64,000 bases of DNA. It comes from Rhodoferax_B ferrireducens_A (GTDB lineage Bacteria; Pseudomonadota; Gammaproteobacteria; Burkholderiales; Burkholderiaceae_C). The position numbers and the translations under genes are program-made. Below, piece by piece: positions 25,379 through 33,792 of the stretch; position 1 is the stretch's first letter; each line of letters begins with the position of its first letter. The DNA is taken from contig NZ_JAVDXT010000003.1 of the NCBI RefSeq assembly GCF_031458075.1, forward strand, positions 248,001 through 312,000, written 5' to 3'. The notes under the pieces are model-generated. The model made no database searches, was not told where the DNA came from, and saw nothing but the letters and a program-made list of their open reading frames with translations.

Positions 25379-26140
25379 ATGGCACTGAATCCCCCCATCA
25401 CCGACTGGCGCGGCAAGACCGTGTGGCTGATCGGCGCCTCCAGCGGCATCGGCCGTGCCACGGCGCAGCTGCTGCACGGCCAGGGCGCGCAGGTGGTGGT
25501 GTCGGCCCGCCACGCCGACGCGCTGCAGCGCTTTGTGGCCGAGCACCCGGGCGCGCACGCCCTGCCGTTGGATGCCGCCGACCCGGCAGCCCTGCGCGCC
25601 GCCGCCGACGGGCTGGAGCAGCTGGACGCGGTGATTTACTGCGCGGGCTACTACCGGCCGCAGCGCGCCACCGCCTACAGCCTGGCCGAGATGCAGCAGC
25701 ACCTGCAGGTCAACTACGTGGGCGCGCTGCATCTGCTGGACGCGGTGCTGCCGCGGCTGCTGCGGCAAGGCCATGGCCACATCAGCCTGGTGGCCAGCGT
25801 GGCCGGCTACAGCGGCCTACCACAAAGCCTGGCTTACGGGCCGACCAAGGCCGCGCTGATCAACCTGGCCGAGACCCTGTACCTGGACCTGCACGACCGT
25901 GGCATCGGCGTCAGCCTGGTCTGCCCGGGTTTTGTGCAAACCCCGCTGACCGCGCACAACGACTTTCCCATGCCGGCCCTGATCACCCCCGAGGCAGCGG
26001 CTTTTGCGATACTGCGCGGCTGGCGGCGCGGCCAGTTTGAGATCCACTTCCCCAAGCGCTTCACCCTGTGGATGAAGGCCCTGGCGCTGCTGCCCTACCG
26101 CGCCTACTTCCCCGCCATCCGCAGAATGACAGGACTATGA
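25379..26140 (+). CDS. Short-chain dehydrogenase/reductase
   Basis: Encodes 253 residues. The nucleotide-binding motif GASSGIGRA is near residue 20, NYVGALHLLD follows, and the catalytic Ser-Tyr-Lys appears as SVAGYSGLPQSLAYGPTKAA. The protein ends with a hydrophobic, basic tail (WMKALALLPYRAYFPAIRR), suggesting membrane contact as in SDRs acting on lipids. It is the seventh gene of the operon; its stop overlaps the next start. Confidence 0.9.
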   Translation: MALNPPITDWRGKTVWLIGASSGIGRATAQLLHGQGAQVVVSARHADALQRFVAEHPGAHALPLDAADPAALRAAADGLEQLDAVIYCAGYYRPQRATAYSLAEMQQHLQVNYVGALHLLDAVLPRLLRQGHGHISLVASVAGYSGLPQSLAYGPTKAALINLAETLYLDLHDRGIGVSLVCPGFVQTPLTAHNDFPMPALITPEAAAFAILRGWRRGQFEIHFPKRFTLWMKALALLPYRAYFPAIRRMTGL

Positions 26141-26565
26141 CCCCAGCCGTCGAGCAGATCGTCTCGTTCTTCGAAACCCTGACCCCGCAGAGCCTGGCCC
26201 GCTGCGGCGAGATCTATGCGCCCGACGCGCGCTTCAAAGACCCGTTCAACGATGTGCGCGGCCTGCCGGCCATCCAGGGCATTTACCAGCACATGTTCAC
26301 GGCCCTGCACGCGCCGCGCTTTGTGGTGCACGAGCGCATCGTCCGCGGCCCGCAGTGCTTTCTGACCTGGGACTTCCAGTTCCGCTTCAAGAGCTACCAC
26401 CCCGGTGTGACGCAAACCGTGCACGGCGGCTCGCACCTGCAGCTGGACCCGCAGGGCCGCATCACCCTGCACCGCGACTACTGGGACGCGGCGGAAGAGC
26501 TGTACGAAAAACTGCCGGTGGTCGGCGGCCTGATGCGCTGGATCAAGCACCGGGTGAACACGTAA
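26137..26565 (+). CDS. NTF2-like / SnoaL-fold protein
   Basis: Encodes 142 residues. The fold is recognised from MTPAVEQIVSFFETLTPQSL at the start and YAPDARFKDPFNDVRG, plus the ending YWDAAEELYEKLPVVGGLM, a pattern common to the nuclear transport factor 2-like proteins that close DUF1365/CFAS operons. It could be an isomerase or dehydratase or a small ligand-binding protein. ATGA overlap with the SDR gene supports co-expression. It ends the operon. Confidence 0.82.
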   Translation: MTPAVEQIVSFFETLTPQSLARCGEIYAPDARFKDPFNDVRGLPAIQGIYQHMFTALHAPRFVVHERIVRGPQCFLTWDFQFRFKSYHPGVTQTVHGGSHLQLDPQGRITLHRDYWDAAEELYEKLPVVGGLMRWIKHRVNT

Positions 26566-26622
26566 GCTGGCCGCGGGGTGGTGTGGCTAAGATGCCCGCA
26601 TGCACAGGCCCCTGAATCCACC

Positions 26623-28062
26623 GTGAAAATCTTCCAGCGCGAGCAACGCTCCCTGTTCGGCGAAATCCTGGACTGGATGCTCACGCCCCTGCTGCTGCTG
26701 TGGCCGGTAAGCCTGGCGCTGACCTGGCTGGTGGCGCAAGGCATTGCCGGCAAGCCCTTCGACCGCGCGCTGGAGTACAACGCCCAGGCGCTGTCGCAAT
26801 TGCTGGTGGTGTCGCAACCGCACCAGGCGCAGTTCAGCCTGCCGCTGCCGGCGCGCGAAATCATGCGGGCCGACGACTCCGACCAGGTCTACTACCAGGT
26901 GCGCGGCGCGCATGGCGAACTGCTCAGCGGCGATACCGACCTGCCGCTGCCGCCGGTCGACGAAAAGCCCGCCGAAGGCCCGGTGCACCTGCGCGACGAC
27001 GAGATGCGCGGCCTGGACGTGCGCGTGGCCTACCTGTGGGTCAGCCTGGACCTGCCGGGCAACCCGCTGGCCCTGGTGCAGGTGGCCGAGACGCGCGAAA
27101 AGCGCTCGGTGCTGGCGGCCGAAATTATCAAGGGCGTGATGCTGCCGCAGTTCGTCATCCTGCCGCTGGCGGTGCTGCTGGTCTGGCTGGCGCTGGTGCG
27201 CGGCATCCAGCCACTCAAGCAGCTGGAAGAGCGCATCCGCGCCCGCACCCCCGACGATCTGAGCCCGCTGGACGAAAAAGCCGTGCCGCTGGAAGTGGCG
27301 CCGCTGGTGTCGTCGGTGAACGACCTGCTGACCCGGCTGAAGGATTCGATTGCCACCCAAAAACGCTTCCTGGCCGACGCCGCCCACCAGCTGAAAACCC
27401 CGCTGGCCGGGCTGCGCATGCAGGCCGACCTGGCGCAGCGCGAGGGCACCAACACCGCCGAACTCAAGCGCTCGCTGCAGCAGATCGGCCGCTCCAGCAT
27501 CCGCGCCACCCATACCGTGAACCAGCTGCTGGCCCTGGCCCGGGCCGAGAACAGCGGCGTCAGCCAGAGCCTGCAGCTCTGCGACCTGGCGCGCCTGGCC
27601 ATGGAGGTGGTGCGCGACTCGGTGCCGCGCGCGCTGGAGAAACGCATCGACCTGGGCTACGACGGCGCCGAGCCCGGCAGCCCCGGCGTGCAGATACAGG
27701 GCAACCCAACTTTGCTGAAGGAGCTGGTGCGCAACCTGGTGGAAAACGCCGTCCACTACACGCCGTCCAGCGACGCACATCCGGGCATCATCACCGTGCG
27801 CATACTGGCCGCCCCCGACGGCCAGGGCACGCTGCTGCAGGTGGAAGACAACGGCCCCGGCATTCCCCCCGCCGAACGGGAACTTGTGTTCCAGCCGTTC
27901 TACCGGGCGCTCGGCACGGAAGCCGATGGCTCCGGCCTGGGCTTGTCCATCGTGCAGGAGATTGCGCGGCAGCACCAGGCACGGGTGCTGCTGGAAGACG
28001 CGCACACCGGCGCGTTGCCGCCGGGCCTGCGGGTGGAGGTGTGGTTCAGCTCAGCAGTTTGA
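26623..28062 (+). CDS. Sensor histidine kinase (TctE/QseC type), orphan
   Basis: Encodes 479 residues from a GTG at 26623, the start that gives a normal N-terminus (VKIFQREQRSLFGEILDW) for this group. One membrane segment is near 24-42 and one near 170-192. A short periplasmic domain lies between. HisKA carries DAAHQLKTPLAGLRMQ, HATPase carries LVENAVHYT, DNGPGIP and GSGLGLSIV. Such kinases normally sit beside an OmpR-type regulator, but none is present on either side. The 57-bp gap to the lipid operon leaves open that it senses envelope state and acts with it. It overlaps the convergent gene by 17 bp. Confidence 0.9.
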   Translation: MKIFQREQRSLFGEILDWMLTPLLLLWPVSLALTWLVAQGIAGKPFDRALEYNAQALSQLLVVSQPHQAQFSLPLPAREIMRADDSDQVYYQVRGAHGELLSGDTDLPLPPVDEKPAEGPVHLRDDEMRGLDVRVAYLWVSLDLPGNPLALVQVAETREKRSVLAAEIIKGVMLPQFVILPLAVLLVWLALVRGIQPLKQLEERIRARTPDDLSPLDEKAVPLEVAPLVSSVNDLLTRLKDSIATQKRFLADAAHQLKTPLAGLRMQADLAQREGTNTAELKRSLQQIGRSSIRATHTVNQLLALARAENSGVSQSLQLCDLARLAMEVVRDSVPRALEKRIDLGYDGAEPGSPGVQIQGNPTLLKELVRNLVENAVHYTPSSDAHPGIITVRILAAPDGQGTLLQVEDNGPGIPPAERELVFQPFYRALGTEADGSGLGLSIVQEIARQHQARVLLEDAHTGALPPGLRVEVWFSSAV

Positions 28063-28657
28063 TCAGCGCATCCGGGTGGATACCCAGGCCCACCAGGCCC
28101 GACACGCCCATCAGCAGCCCAAAGCCGGACGGCACCAGGCTCAGCATGTACAGGGCCGGCAGCTGCGTCAGCGAGGCCACGGCCAGCATGGAAATGGCAA
28201 TGGCGACCAGCGCATCGCACAGGTCAAACTGGTCGTCACGGAAGTTCAGCGCGTCGTAGCTCGCCTGGTCCTGCTCGGCCTGGGTTTTGAGTTCGGCCTT
28301 CTTCTGGTCTTCCTTCTGGGCCAGGGATGCATAGGCGCTGATCTGTTCCTGGTAGGCCGCCTGCTGGGCCGGCGCCACCACGGCCATGGCCTGCAGGCGC
28401 AGCTGGGCCAGCGTGGCGTTGGCGATTTCCTCGCGCACATTGCGCGCCTGGTAGAACTGCCAGTGGTCCAGCTTGTCGGCCTGGGCCTGCTGCATGGCTT
28501 GCACGATGTTGTCGTCCTTGACCTTGCAGATACCCAAAAAGGTGGCCAGCAAGGCCACGGTAATGGCCACCGCCGGGTTCAGCCAGCGGCGCTTGGCGGG
28601 CTTGCGGGCGGGTTTGGCGGATTCAACGATATCGAGAGGGTCCAATTCCACGGTCAT
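28046..28657 (-). CDS. DUF4337 family membrane protein
   Basis: Encodes 203 residues. A membrane segment lies near 29-46 (AVAITVALLATFLGICKV), followed by a long helical, probably coiled-coil stretch rich in Gln, Ala and Lys (NIVQAMQQAQADKLDHWQF), then two more hydrophobic segments at the C-terminus. This layout, with the DNIVQAMQQAQADKLD region, is typical of DUF4337. No function is known. Its 3' end overlaps the convergent kinase gene by 17 bp. Confidence 0.82.
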   Translation of the reverse strand: MTVELDPLDIVESAKPARKPAKRRWLNPAVAITVALLATFLGICKVKDDNIVQAMQQAQADKLDHWQFYQARNVREEIANATLAQLRLQAMAVVAPAQQAAYQEQISAYASLAQKEDQKKAELKTQAEQDQASYDALNFRDDQFDLCDALVAIAISMLAVASLTQLPALYMLSLVPSGFGLLMGVSGLVGLGIHPDALIKLLS

Positions 28658-28782
28658 GCTCCTGTAGCCGGCCCGCCACCGAAGGGCGGCCGGGCCATAC
28701 AGGCTTGTAGCAGCAGTAGCGCTCGTTTTCTTAGGGCAGGCTTAAAGCTACGGCCCCGCGCTGCGCCGGGATAGCCGGTGGA

Positions 28783-29814
28783 TTACTTCGGGGACTTCAA
28801 CAGCTGTCCGTTCAGCGCGATCCGCAGGGTGCGCAGCGTCAGCACTGCCAATACCAGGCTGAGAGCGGCCAGCAGGCCTATGGCCAGCAGCCAGTGCGGC
28901 GCGCTCGCCCGGAACTCCGCATATTTCAGCGCCGCATTGGCCAGCGCAGCCATAGGAAAGCTGATCGCCCACCAGCCCGCAGAAAACGGGACGCTGGGGC
29001 GGAAGACTTTGGGCGCGACCACCGCGAACATGAACAGCGCAAAGTAAAACAGCAGCGCACCAAAGCGGTCCATGCCGCCAACGATATTGCTGTACGCGAG
29101 GCAACCCACCGCAAAGGGCGCGACCAGAATCATCAGCGACGGGGTCATGCCGGGCGCCAGCGGATCGCGGTGCACCAGCCGGTTGACGATCAGCGCGAAG
29201 AGCACGAGCGCCAGCACGGCGCCCACCGCGCCGGCCAGCAGATTGACTTCCGCCACCCAGGCCATGGGCATCTGTGCGCCGGTGACCGGAATGTCCAACG
29301 TGGCCACGCACGGAATAATCCAGGCCGGCACGGCGTGCGACGCGTCAACCTGGCCTTTGAGCAGGCGGGACACCACCACGTAGCAGAGCGTGAGAGTCGC
29401 CAGCACACCCACAGACCAGAGCGCGCGCGCAGCGGTCGCACTGTACGGCCCCACCACAGCCGACAACAAGAGCAACGAGATCGCGATGGTGCCAAAGAAG
29501 TTGCCGGACACCGGATGCTGAAACTCGGCCTGCACGGCCTCGGGATGCTTGGCGAGCTTCGCCAGATAGCCCCCTGCCAGCAGCAAAAAGATGCCCACCG
29601 CAAATGCCCCGATGGCCTCGCCAATCAGGGCCGGCGCACCCAGGCTGCTGTGCGCCAGCCGCCAGGCCAGGGCCAGCCCGGACAACCCCATGACCGAAGC
29701 AAACAGGTTGATGGGCAGATTGCGTACCGAGCTGGCGCCGGGTGGATAAAAAACCGGCAGGGACGGGTGGATGGACAGGCTTGGCACAACAGGCTCCTTT
29801 GGCTGAATTTGCAT
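28783..29814 (-). CDS. TehA/SLAC1-family anion channel-like protein
   Basis: Encodes 343 residues with ten membrane segments, the count expected for TehA. PINLFASVMGLSGLALAWR near residue 33 and the regular helical-pair repeats with Phe and Gly in the even helices (NFFGTIAISLLLLS) fit the SLAC1 fold. TehA relatives are linked to tellurite resistance or anion efflux. It is divergent from a GlxA-type regulator with an 82-bp gap, so that regulator may control it. Confidence 0.85.
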   Translation of the reverse strand: MQIQPKEPVVPSLSIHPSLPVFYPPGASSVRNLPINLFASVMGLSGLALAWRLAHSSLGAPALIGEAIGAFAVGIFLLLAGGYLAKLAKHPEAVQAEFQHPVSGNFFGTIAISLLLLSAVVGPYSATAARALWSVGVLATLTLCYVVVSRLLKGQVDASHAVPAWIIPCVATLDIPVTGAQMPMAWVAEVNLLAGAVGAVLALVLFALIVNRLVHRDPLAPGMTPSLMILVAPFAVGCLAYSNIVGGMDRFGALLFYFALFMFAVVAPKVFRPSVPFSAGWWAISFPMAALANAALKYAEFRASAPHWLLAIGLLAALSLVLAVLTLRTLRIALNGQLLKSPK

Positions 29815-29896
29815 GAGATGCTAGTTTCTGCCAAACTTCGACCGCCGTCTCGGCCAAGCCAAGGCGTTTTCCGCCAATCATTGGGCCATCTCTGCC

Positions 29897-30850
29897 ATGC
29901 GTATCGCCATACTCGCTTTTCCCCGTTTCCAGCTGCTGGATGTCGCCGGGCCTGCGGACGTTTTCGCCGAGGCCGCACGCCAGCTCGGCAAGCCCCGTGC
30001 CTATGAGGTGCAGGTGATCGGCGCCGTAGATGGCATGCTGAAAAGCAGCGGCGGCTTGCGCCTGGCCGTCGACGCCACCGTGGCCACGCAGCGCGGGCCT
30101 ATCGACACCTTGCTGGTCGCAGGCAGCCCGAATATCGAGGACATGGCCAGCGACGTACCGTTGCAAGACTGGCTCCGGCGGCAGGCGCGCAGCGTGCGGC
30201 GCTATGGCTCGGTATGCACCGGCGCCTTCGTGCTGGCGGCGACCGGACTGCTCGACGGCAAGCGGGTAGCCACCCACTGGAATTCGGCCGCCCGCCTCGC
30301 GGCGGCCTATCCCGGCACCTGCGTCGAAGCCGACGCCATCTATGTGCAGGACGGCAAGCTGTTCACCTCCGCTGGCGTGACAGCCGGCATGGACCTGGCC
30401 CTGGCGATGGTCGAAGAAGACCACGGCCGCGAACTCGCACTGCGCGTAGCGCGCGAGCTGGTGATGTTCCTGAAGCGCCCCGGCGGCCAGAGCCAGTTCA
30501 GTGCCCACCTGGCGGCGCAGACATCGGAACGCTCGGATGTACGCGCAGTGCAGGACTACGTACTGGCGAATCTGAAGGCCGATTTGTCGGTACCCGCCCT
30601 GGCCGCACGCGCCGGCATGAGCGAGAGGAGCTTCGCACGCATCTTCCGCAGCCAAGCCGGCACAACGCCGGCCGAGTTTGTCGAGAACGCCCGCATCGAC
30701 GCGGCCCGCCGCCTGGCCGAAGAATCGGACTTGCCCGCCAAGCGCCTGGCCGATGCGGTGGGCTATGCAAATGTGGACGGCTTCAGGCGGGCCTTTGCCC
30801 GCCGACTGGGGGTGAGCCTGGTGGAATACCGCAGGCGCTTTGCTGGATGA
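29897..30850 (+). CDS. GlxA-type AraC-family transcriptional regulator
   Basis: Encodes 317 residues. The N-terminal DJ-1/PfpI-like domain has FQLLDVAGPADVFAEA and the nucleophile-elbow-like VCTGAFVLAATGLLDG with Cys near 110. The C-terminal AraC HTH pair is clear (LSVPALAARAGMSERSFARI and ADAVGYANVDGFRRAF). Such proteins usually regulate a neighbouring gene in response to an amine or small metabolite. The divergent TehA-like gene is the best target. A stop at 30850 leaves 30 bp to a convergent gene. Confidence 0.92.
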   Translation: MRIAILAFPRFQLLDVAGPADVFAEAARQLGKPRAYEVQVIGAVDGMLKSSGGLRLAVDATVATQRGPIDTLLVAGSPNIEDMASDVPLQDWLRRQARSVRRYGSVCTGAFVLAATGLLDGKRVATHWNSAARLAAAYPGTCVEADAIYVQDGKLFTSAGVTAGMDLALAMVEEDHGRELALRVARELVMFLKRPGGQSQFSAHLAAQTSERSDVRAVQDYVLANLKADLSVPALAARAGMSERSFARIFRSQAGTTPAEFVENARIDAARRLAEESDLPAKRLADAVGYANVDGFRRAFARRLGVSLVEYRRRFAG

Positions 30851-30880
30851 CGGTCTGACAGCCCGACCGCCGCAGTCTTT

Positions 30881-31723
30881 TCAAGGCCCGACCGAGAACG
30901 CCGTGGGCTGGGTGCGCGCCACCACGGCCTCGGGGCTGGCCACGTTGCGCACCAGCTCCAGCTGCGCGGTGTACGCGCCCTTGGGCGGGTTCAGCCAGGC
31001 CTCGGTCTGGCCCGACTTGAAGTTCAGCACCTCGGGCTTGGCACCCGGGCGGTTCAGCAGCAGCCGGAAGTAATGCGTGTCCGGCAGCTGCGCGGCCACC
31101 GGCGCAATGTTGAAGCCCGAGGCATGGAACACCAGGCGAAACGGCGGCTGCAGCAGCGCGCTGTCGGCCACGCCCAGCAGTTCCACCCGCGGCAAGCCCA
31201 GCACATCGGCCGGCGCCAGGCCCGGCTTGCGCTGGGACACCGTGAGCTTGAGCGGCTTGCTGTAGACGAAGTAAGGAATATGGCCCTGGTCGGCCAGCAC
31301 CAGGCGCAGGGTATGGGTGCCGGGTGGCAGGTCCAGCACGGTTTCCATCTGGCCCTTGCCGAAGTGGACGTAGCTGGCCGTAAAAGGCAGCGGCTTGGTG
31401 AAGTCCAGCGGCAAGTCCTGGTTCAGCAACAAATGGTGGTGGCCGGCCATGCCGACCTTGTGGCCAGCCGGCACTACGCCGCGCATCGACAGGCCAAAAC
31501 GCACCACGAAAGGCGACTCGACCACAGCGCCATCCTGCAGATTGCTGAAGTACGCGCTGGGGCTGCGTTGCGGCGGTGGAAACAGCCAGGGGTGGACCAG
31601 GCTTTCATCGGCCTGCGCGGCCTTCAGCGGAGCCGCCTCGGGGCCGGCGGCTCCCGCCGGTAACGCGGCCAGACACCAGGCCCCGCCCAGCCATACCACC
31701 ACCCGTTTCGCTTGCATCCACAT
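30881..31723 (-). CDS. Exported protein with two DUF4399-like domains
   Basis: Encodes 280 residues. Signal peptide MWMQAKRVVVWLGGAWCLAA ends at AGAAG. The first domain has YFSNLQDGAVVESPFVVRFG, VVPAGHK and AGHHHLLLN, matching DUF4399. A second, more diverged half (VELLGVADSALLQPPFRLVF) repeats the pattern. These are probably immunoglobulin-like periplasmic domains. The His triplet could bind metal. It stands alone between a convergent regulator and an AT-rich upstream region. Confidence 0.8.
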   Translation of the reverse strand: MWMQAKRVVVWLGGAWCLAALPAGAAGPEAAPLKAAQADESLVHPWLFPPPQRSPSAYFSNLQDGAVVESPFVVRFGLSMRGVVPAGHKVGMAGHHHLLLNQDLPLDFTKPLPFTASYVHFGKGQMETVLDLPPGTHTLRLVLADQGHIPYFVYSKPLKLTVSQRKPGLAPADVLGLPRVELLGVADSALLQPPFRLVFHASGFNIAPVAAQLPDTHYFRLLLNRPGAKPEVLNFKSGQTEAWLNPPKGAYTAQLELVRNVASPEAVVARTQPTAFSVGP

Positions 31724-31825
31724 TCGGCATATCTCCCTGAGAAAAACCGACCCAGCCGCGCGTTGCGCGGACTGTGTCGGCTTTGTAAAGAATGCACTCT
31801 ACCTCAAGAGAGACAGGCTTCAGAT

Positions 31826-31842
31826 GCTATAAATTAAATAGC
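31826..31842. repeat. Small AT-rich hairpin resembling the left end of the dispersed repeat
   Basis: GCTATAAATTAAATAGC is a 5-bp stem with a 7-nt loop and resembles the GCTATTTTTTACATAGC end of complete repeat copies, but no core is attached. It lies in the 153-bp gap between two minus-strand genes, where it could belong to the DUF4399 gene's promoter region. Confidence 0.3.
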
Positions 31843-31876
31843 AATGCAACAATTTGTTAGCGCTATCCATCCCATC

Positions 31877-32266
31877 TCAGGAATGCACGCAGGCCATGTC
31901 GACGATGCGTTTCACGATGGTGTTCGGCGATGCCAGGTTCCAGCTCATGGGGCCGTGCTCGGAATGCACCATCTTGCCCTGGCCCATGGCTTGCGGGTGG
32001 TCGGACGAATAGATGCGGCGCACCCGCCGGCCCGCGCAGTCGATCTCGATCTGGTCCTTGGACGAGGCAAACGGCCCGCCTGCGCCCACCTGCGGCGCGC
32101 TGTGGTCGCGCAGTATCCAGACCATCACATTGGCGCCCACCTTGGGCGAAATCGCCGAGTCGATATAGAACACCGAGGTCTCGCTGGTGGAGATGCGCAC
32201 CCAGTCGGCCAGCGCCGGGCCGCAGCCCAGGGCCAGCAGCAGGGGCAAGAGCAGATGCTGGTTCAT
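31877..32266 (-). CDS. Surface-adhesin protein E-like periplasmic protein
   Basis: Encodes 129 residues from ATG 32266. Signal peptide MNQHLLLPLLLALGCGPALA, then DWVRISTSETSVFYID, VWILRDHS and CAGRRVRRIYSSD, the pattern of the surface-adhesin E family of small beta proteins in Burkholderiales. The start overlaps the stop of the upstream acetyltransferase gene (ATGA), so the two are co-translated. The longer reading frame covering this stretch runs out of phase through neighbouring genes. Function is unknown. Confidence 0.8.
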   Translation of the reverse strand: MNQHLLLPLLLALGCGPALADWVRISTSETSVFYIDSAISPKVGANVMVWILRDHSAPQVGAGGPFASSKDQIEIDCAGRRVRRIYSSDHPQAMGQGKMVHSEHGPMSWNLASPNTIVKRIVDMACVHS

Positions 32267-32772
32267 GCCAGCACCGGCGGCACGGGGTGCAGGCGCGCCA
32301 TGGCCAGCGCATCCACGTAACGCCCCTGGCGCAGCGCATAGCCGCGGTGCGTCCCCTCCAGCACAAAGCCCTGGCCCTGGTACAGGCGCTGGGCCGCCAG
32401 GTTGTCGGCATAGACGGTGAGTTCCAGACGCAGCAGGTTCAGCCAGTTGTCGGCCAGGTCGATGGCGGCTTTCAGCAAGGCCGTACCCAGCCCCTGGCCC
32501 TGCCGGTCGTCGCGCACCGCCATGCCGATGCCGGCCACATGGGCGCGGCGCGGCTGCGGCACCGGGTGGATGCCCAGGTGGCCGACCACCTCGCCCTGGA
32601 CCACAGCCACCAGCACGCGGTCGTGGGCGCCCATGCCGGCCAGCCGCTGTTTCCACACCTCGCGCGACTGCAGCGGAATCTGCATGGTGCCGGCAGCCGC
32701 CAGCGGCTGGGCGTAGATCTGGGCGATGGCGGCGTAGTCGTCCTGTTCGGCGTGGCGGATGGTGGTCTGCAT
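32263..32772 (-). CDS. GNAT family N-acetyltransferase
   Basis: Encodes 169 residues. The acetyl-CoA site reads GIGMAVRDDRQGQGLGTALL near residue 90, and LELTVYADNLAAQRLYQGQGF is the usual GNAT beta5-alpha4 segment. It resembles PhnO/YhhY-type acetyltransferases acting on amino acids or small amines. It overlaps the downstream adhesin-E-like gene by four bases. Substrate unknown. Confidence 0.88.
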   Translation of the reverse strand: MQTTIRHAEQDDYAAIAQIYAQPLAAAGTMQIPLQSREVWKQRLAGMGAHDRVLVAVVQGEVVGHLGIHPVPQPRRAHVAGIGMAVRDDRQGQGLGTALLKAAIDLADNWLNLLRLELTVYADNLAAQRLYQGQGFVLEGTHRGYALRQGRYVDALAMARLHPVPPVLA

Positions 32773-32802
32773 GCGGCTTATTCGGTTGGGGGGAAATGCA
32801 TC

Positions 32803-33684
32803 TTAGCCTTGCGCCTGCAGCACATGGGCGACAAAGCGGCTGAGCTTGGGCAGCTGGCGCCGGTCCGGCGCATACACCAGGTGGACCGGCCGGGGCGCGG
32901 GCGCGCAATCCTGCAACACCTCGACCAGGCGGCCGCTGGCCAGGTCGTCGGCCAGCAGCACCCGGGGCTGCAGCACCAGACCCAGGCCACACAGCGCGGC
33001 GGTGCGCAGGCTGTCGCCCTGGTTGCAGGTGAAGCGCGATTGCTCGGGCCAGTCCACGGCGACGCCGTCCTCGCGCAGCGGCCACCCGGTACGCCCGTTC
33101 CAGACCGAATGGCGCAGGCAGGTGTGCTGCGCCAGGTCGCTGGCGCGCAGCGGCCGGCCCTGCCGCTCCAAATAGGCGGGTGCGGCCGCAATCACCATGC
33201 GGTAGGGCTGCAGCGGCCGCGCCACCAGGCTCTGGTCGACCACCGGGCCGATGCGCACCGCCACGTCCACCCCGTCGCCTACCAGGTCGACCAGGCTGTC
33301 GCTGAGCTGCAGCTCGACCCGCACCTGCGGGTTGTGCAGCAGGAAGTCGGCCACCAGCGGCGCCACTACATGGTTGCCCAGCGTGGTCGGCGCGCTGACG
33401 CGCAGCAGGCCTTGCGGCGCGGCCCGGCTGCGCTCCACCGCCGACTCGGCCCAGCGCACCTGCTCCAGCACACGCTTGCAGTCCTCGTAGAAGGTGGCCC
33501 CCACCTCGGTCAGGCTGTGCTGGCGGGTGCTGCGCTGCACCAGGCGCGCGCCCAGGTGCGCCTCCAGCAGCCGGATGTGCTTGCCCACCATCACCGCCGA
33601 GATATTCAGCTGCCGGGCCGCAGCGGCAAAGCTGCCGCCTTCGACCACGGCCACCATGACCTCCATGTTGCGGAATTTATCCAT
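32803..33684 (-). CDS. LysR-family transcriptional regulator
   Basis: Encodes 293 residues. HTH at the N-terminus (FRNMEVMVAVVEGGSFAAAA, then ISAVMVGKHIRLLE). STRQHSLTEVGATFYEDC follows. The effector domain is complete. It is divergent from a short-chain dehydrogenase with a 108-bp AT-rich gap, a common regulator-target arrangement. The gap holds AGTAG and CTACT half-sites 15 bp apart (33706-33730). Confidence 0.9.
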   Translation of the reverse strand: MDKFRNMEVMVAVVEGGSFAAAARQLNISAVMVGKHIRLLEAHLGARLVQRSTRQHSLTEVGATFYEDCKRVLEQVRWAESAVERSRAAPQGLLRVSAPTTLGNHVVAPLVADFLLHNPQVRVELQLSDSLVDLVGDGVDVAVRIGPVVDQSLVARPLQPYRMVIAAAPAYLERQGRPLRASDLAQHTCLRHSVWNGRTGWPLREDGVAVDWPEQSRFTCNQGDSLRTAALCGLGLVLQPRVLLADDLASGRLVEVLQDCAPAPRPVHLVYAPDRRQLPKLSRFVAHVLQAQG

Positions 33685-33792
33685 CGCTATTCAGAACCAT
33701 TGGTTAGTAGATAAAGAAGTATCAACTACTTTATGCGCTGGCGCATTTGCAAAACAATCGGGGCTTCACCACTTCTGACCCAGGAACAACGT

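Noticed and set aside
31877..33085. 402-residue minus-strand frame
   Set aside because: Only its last 129 residues are real (adhesin-E-like protein from 32266). The upstream part is an out-of-phase reading of the GNAT and LysR genes.
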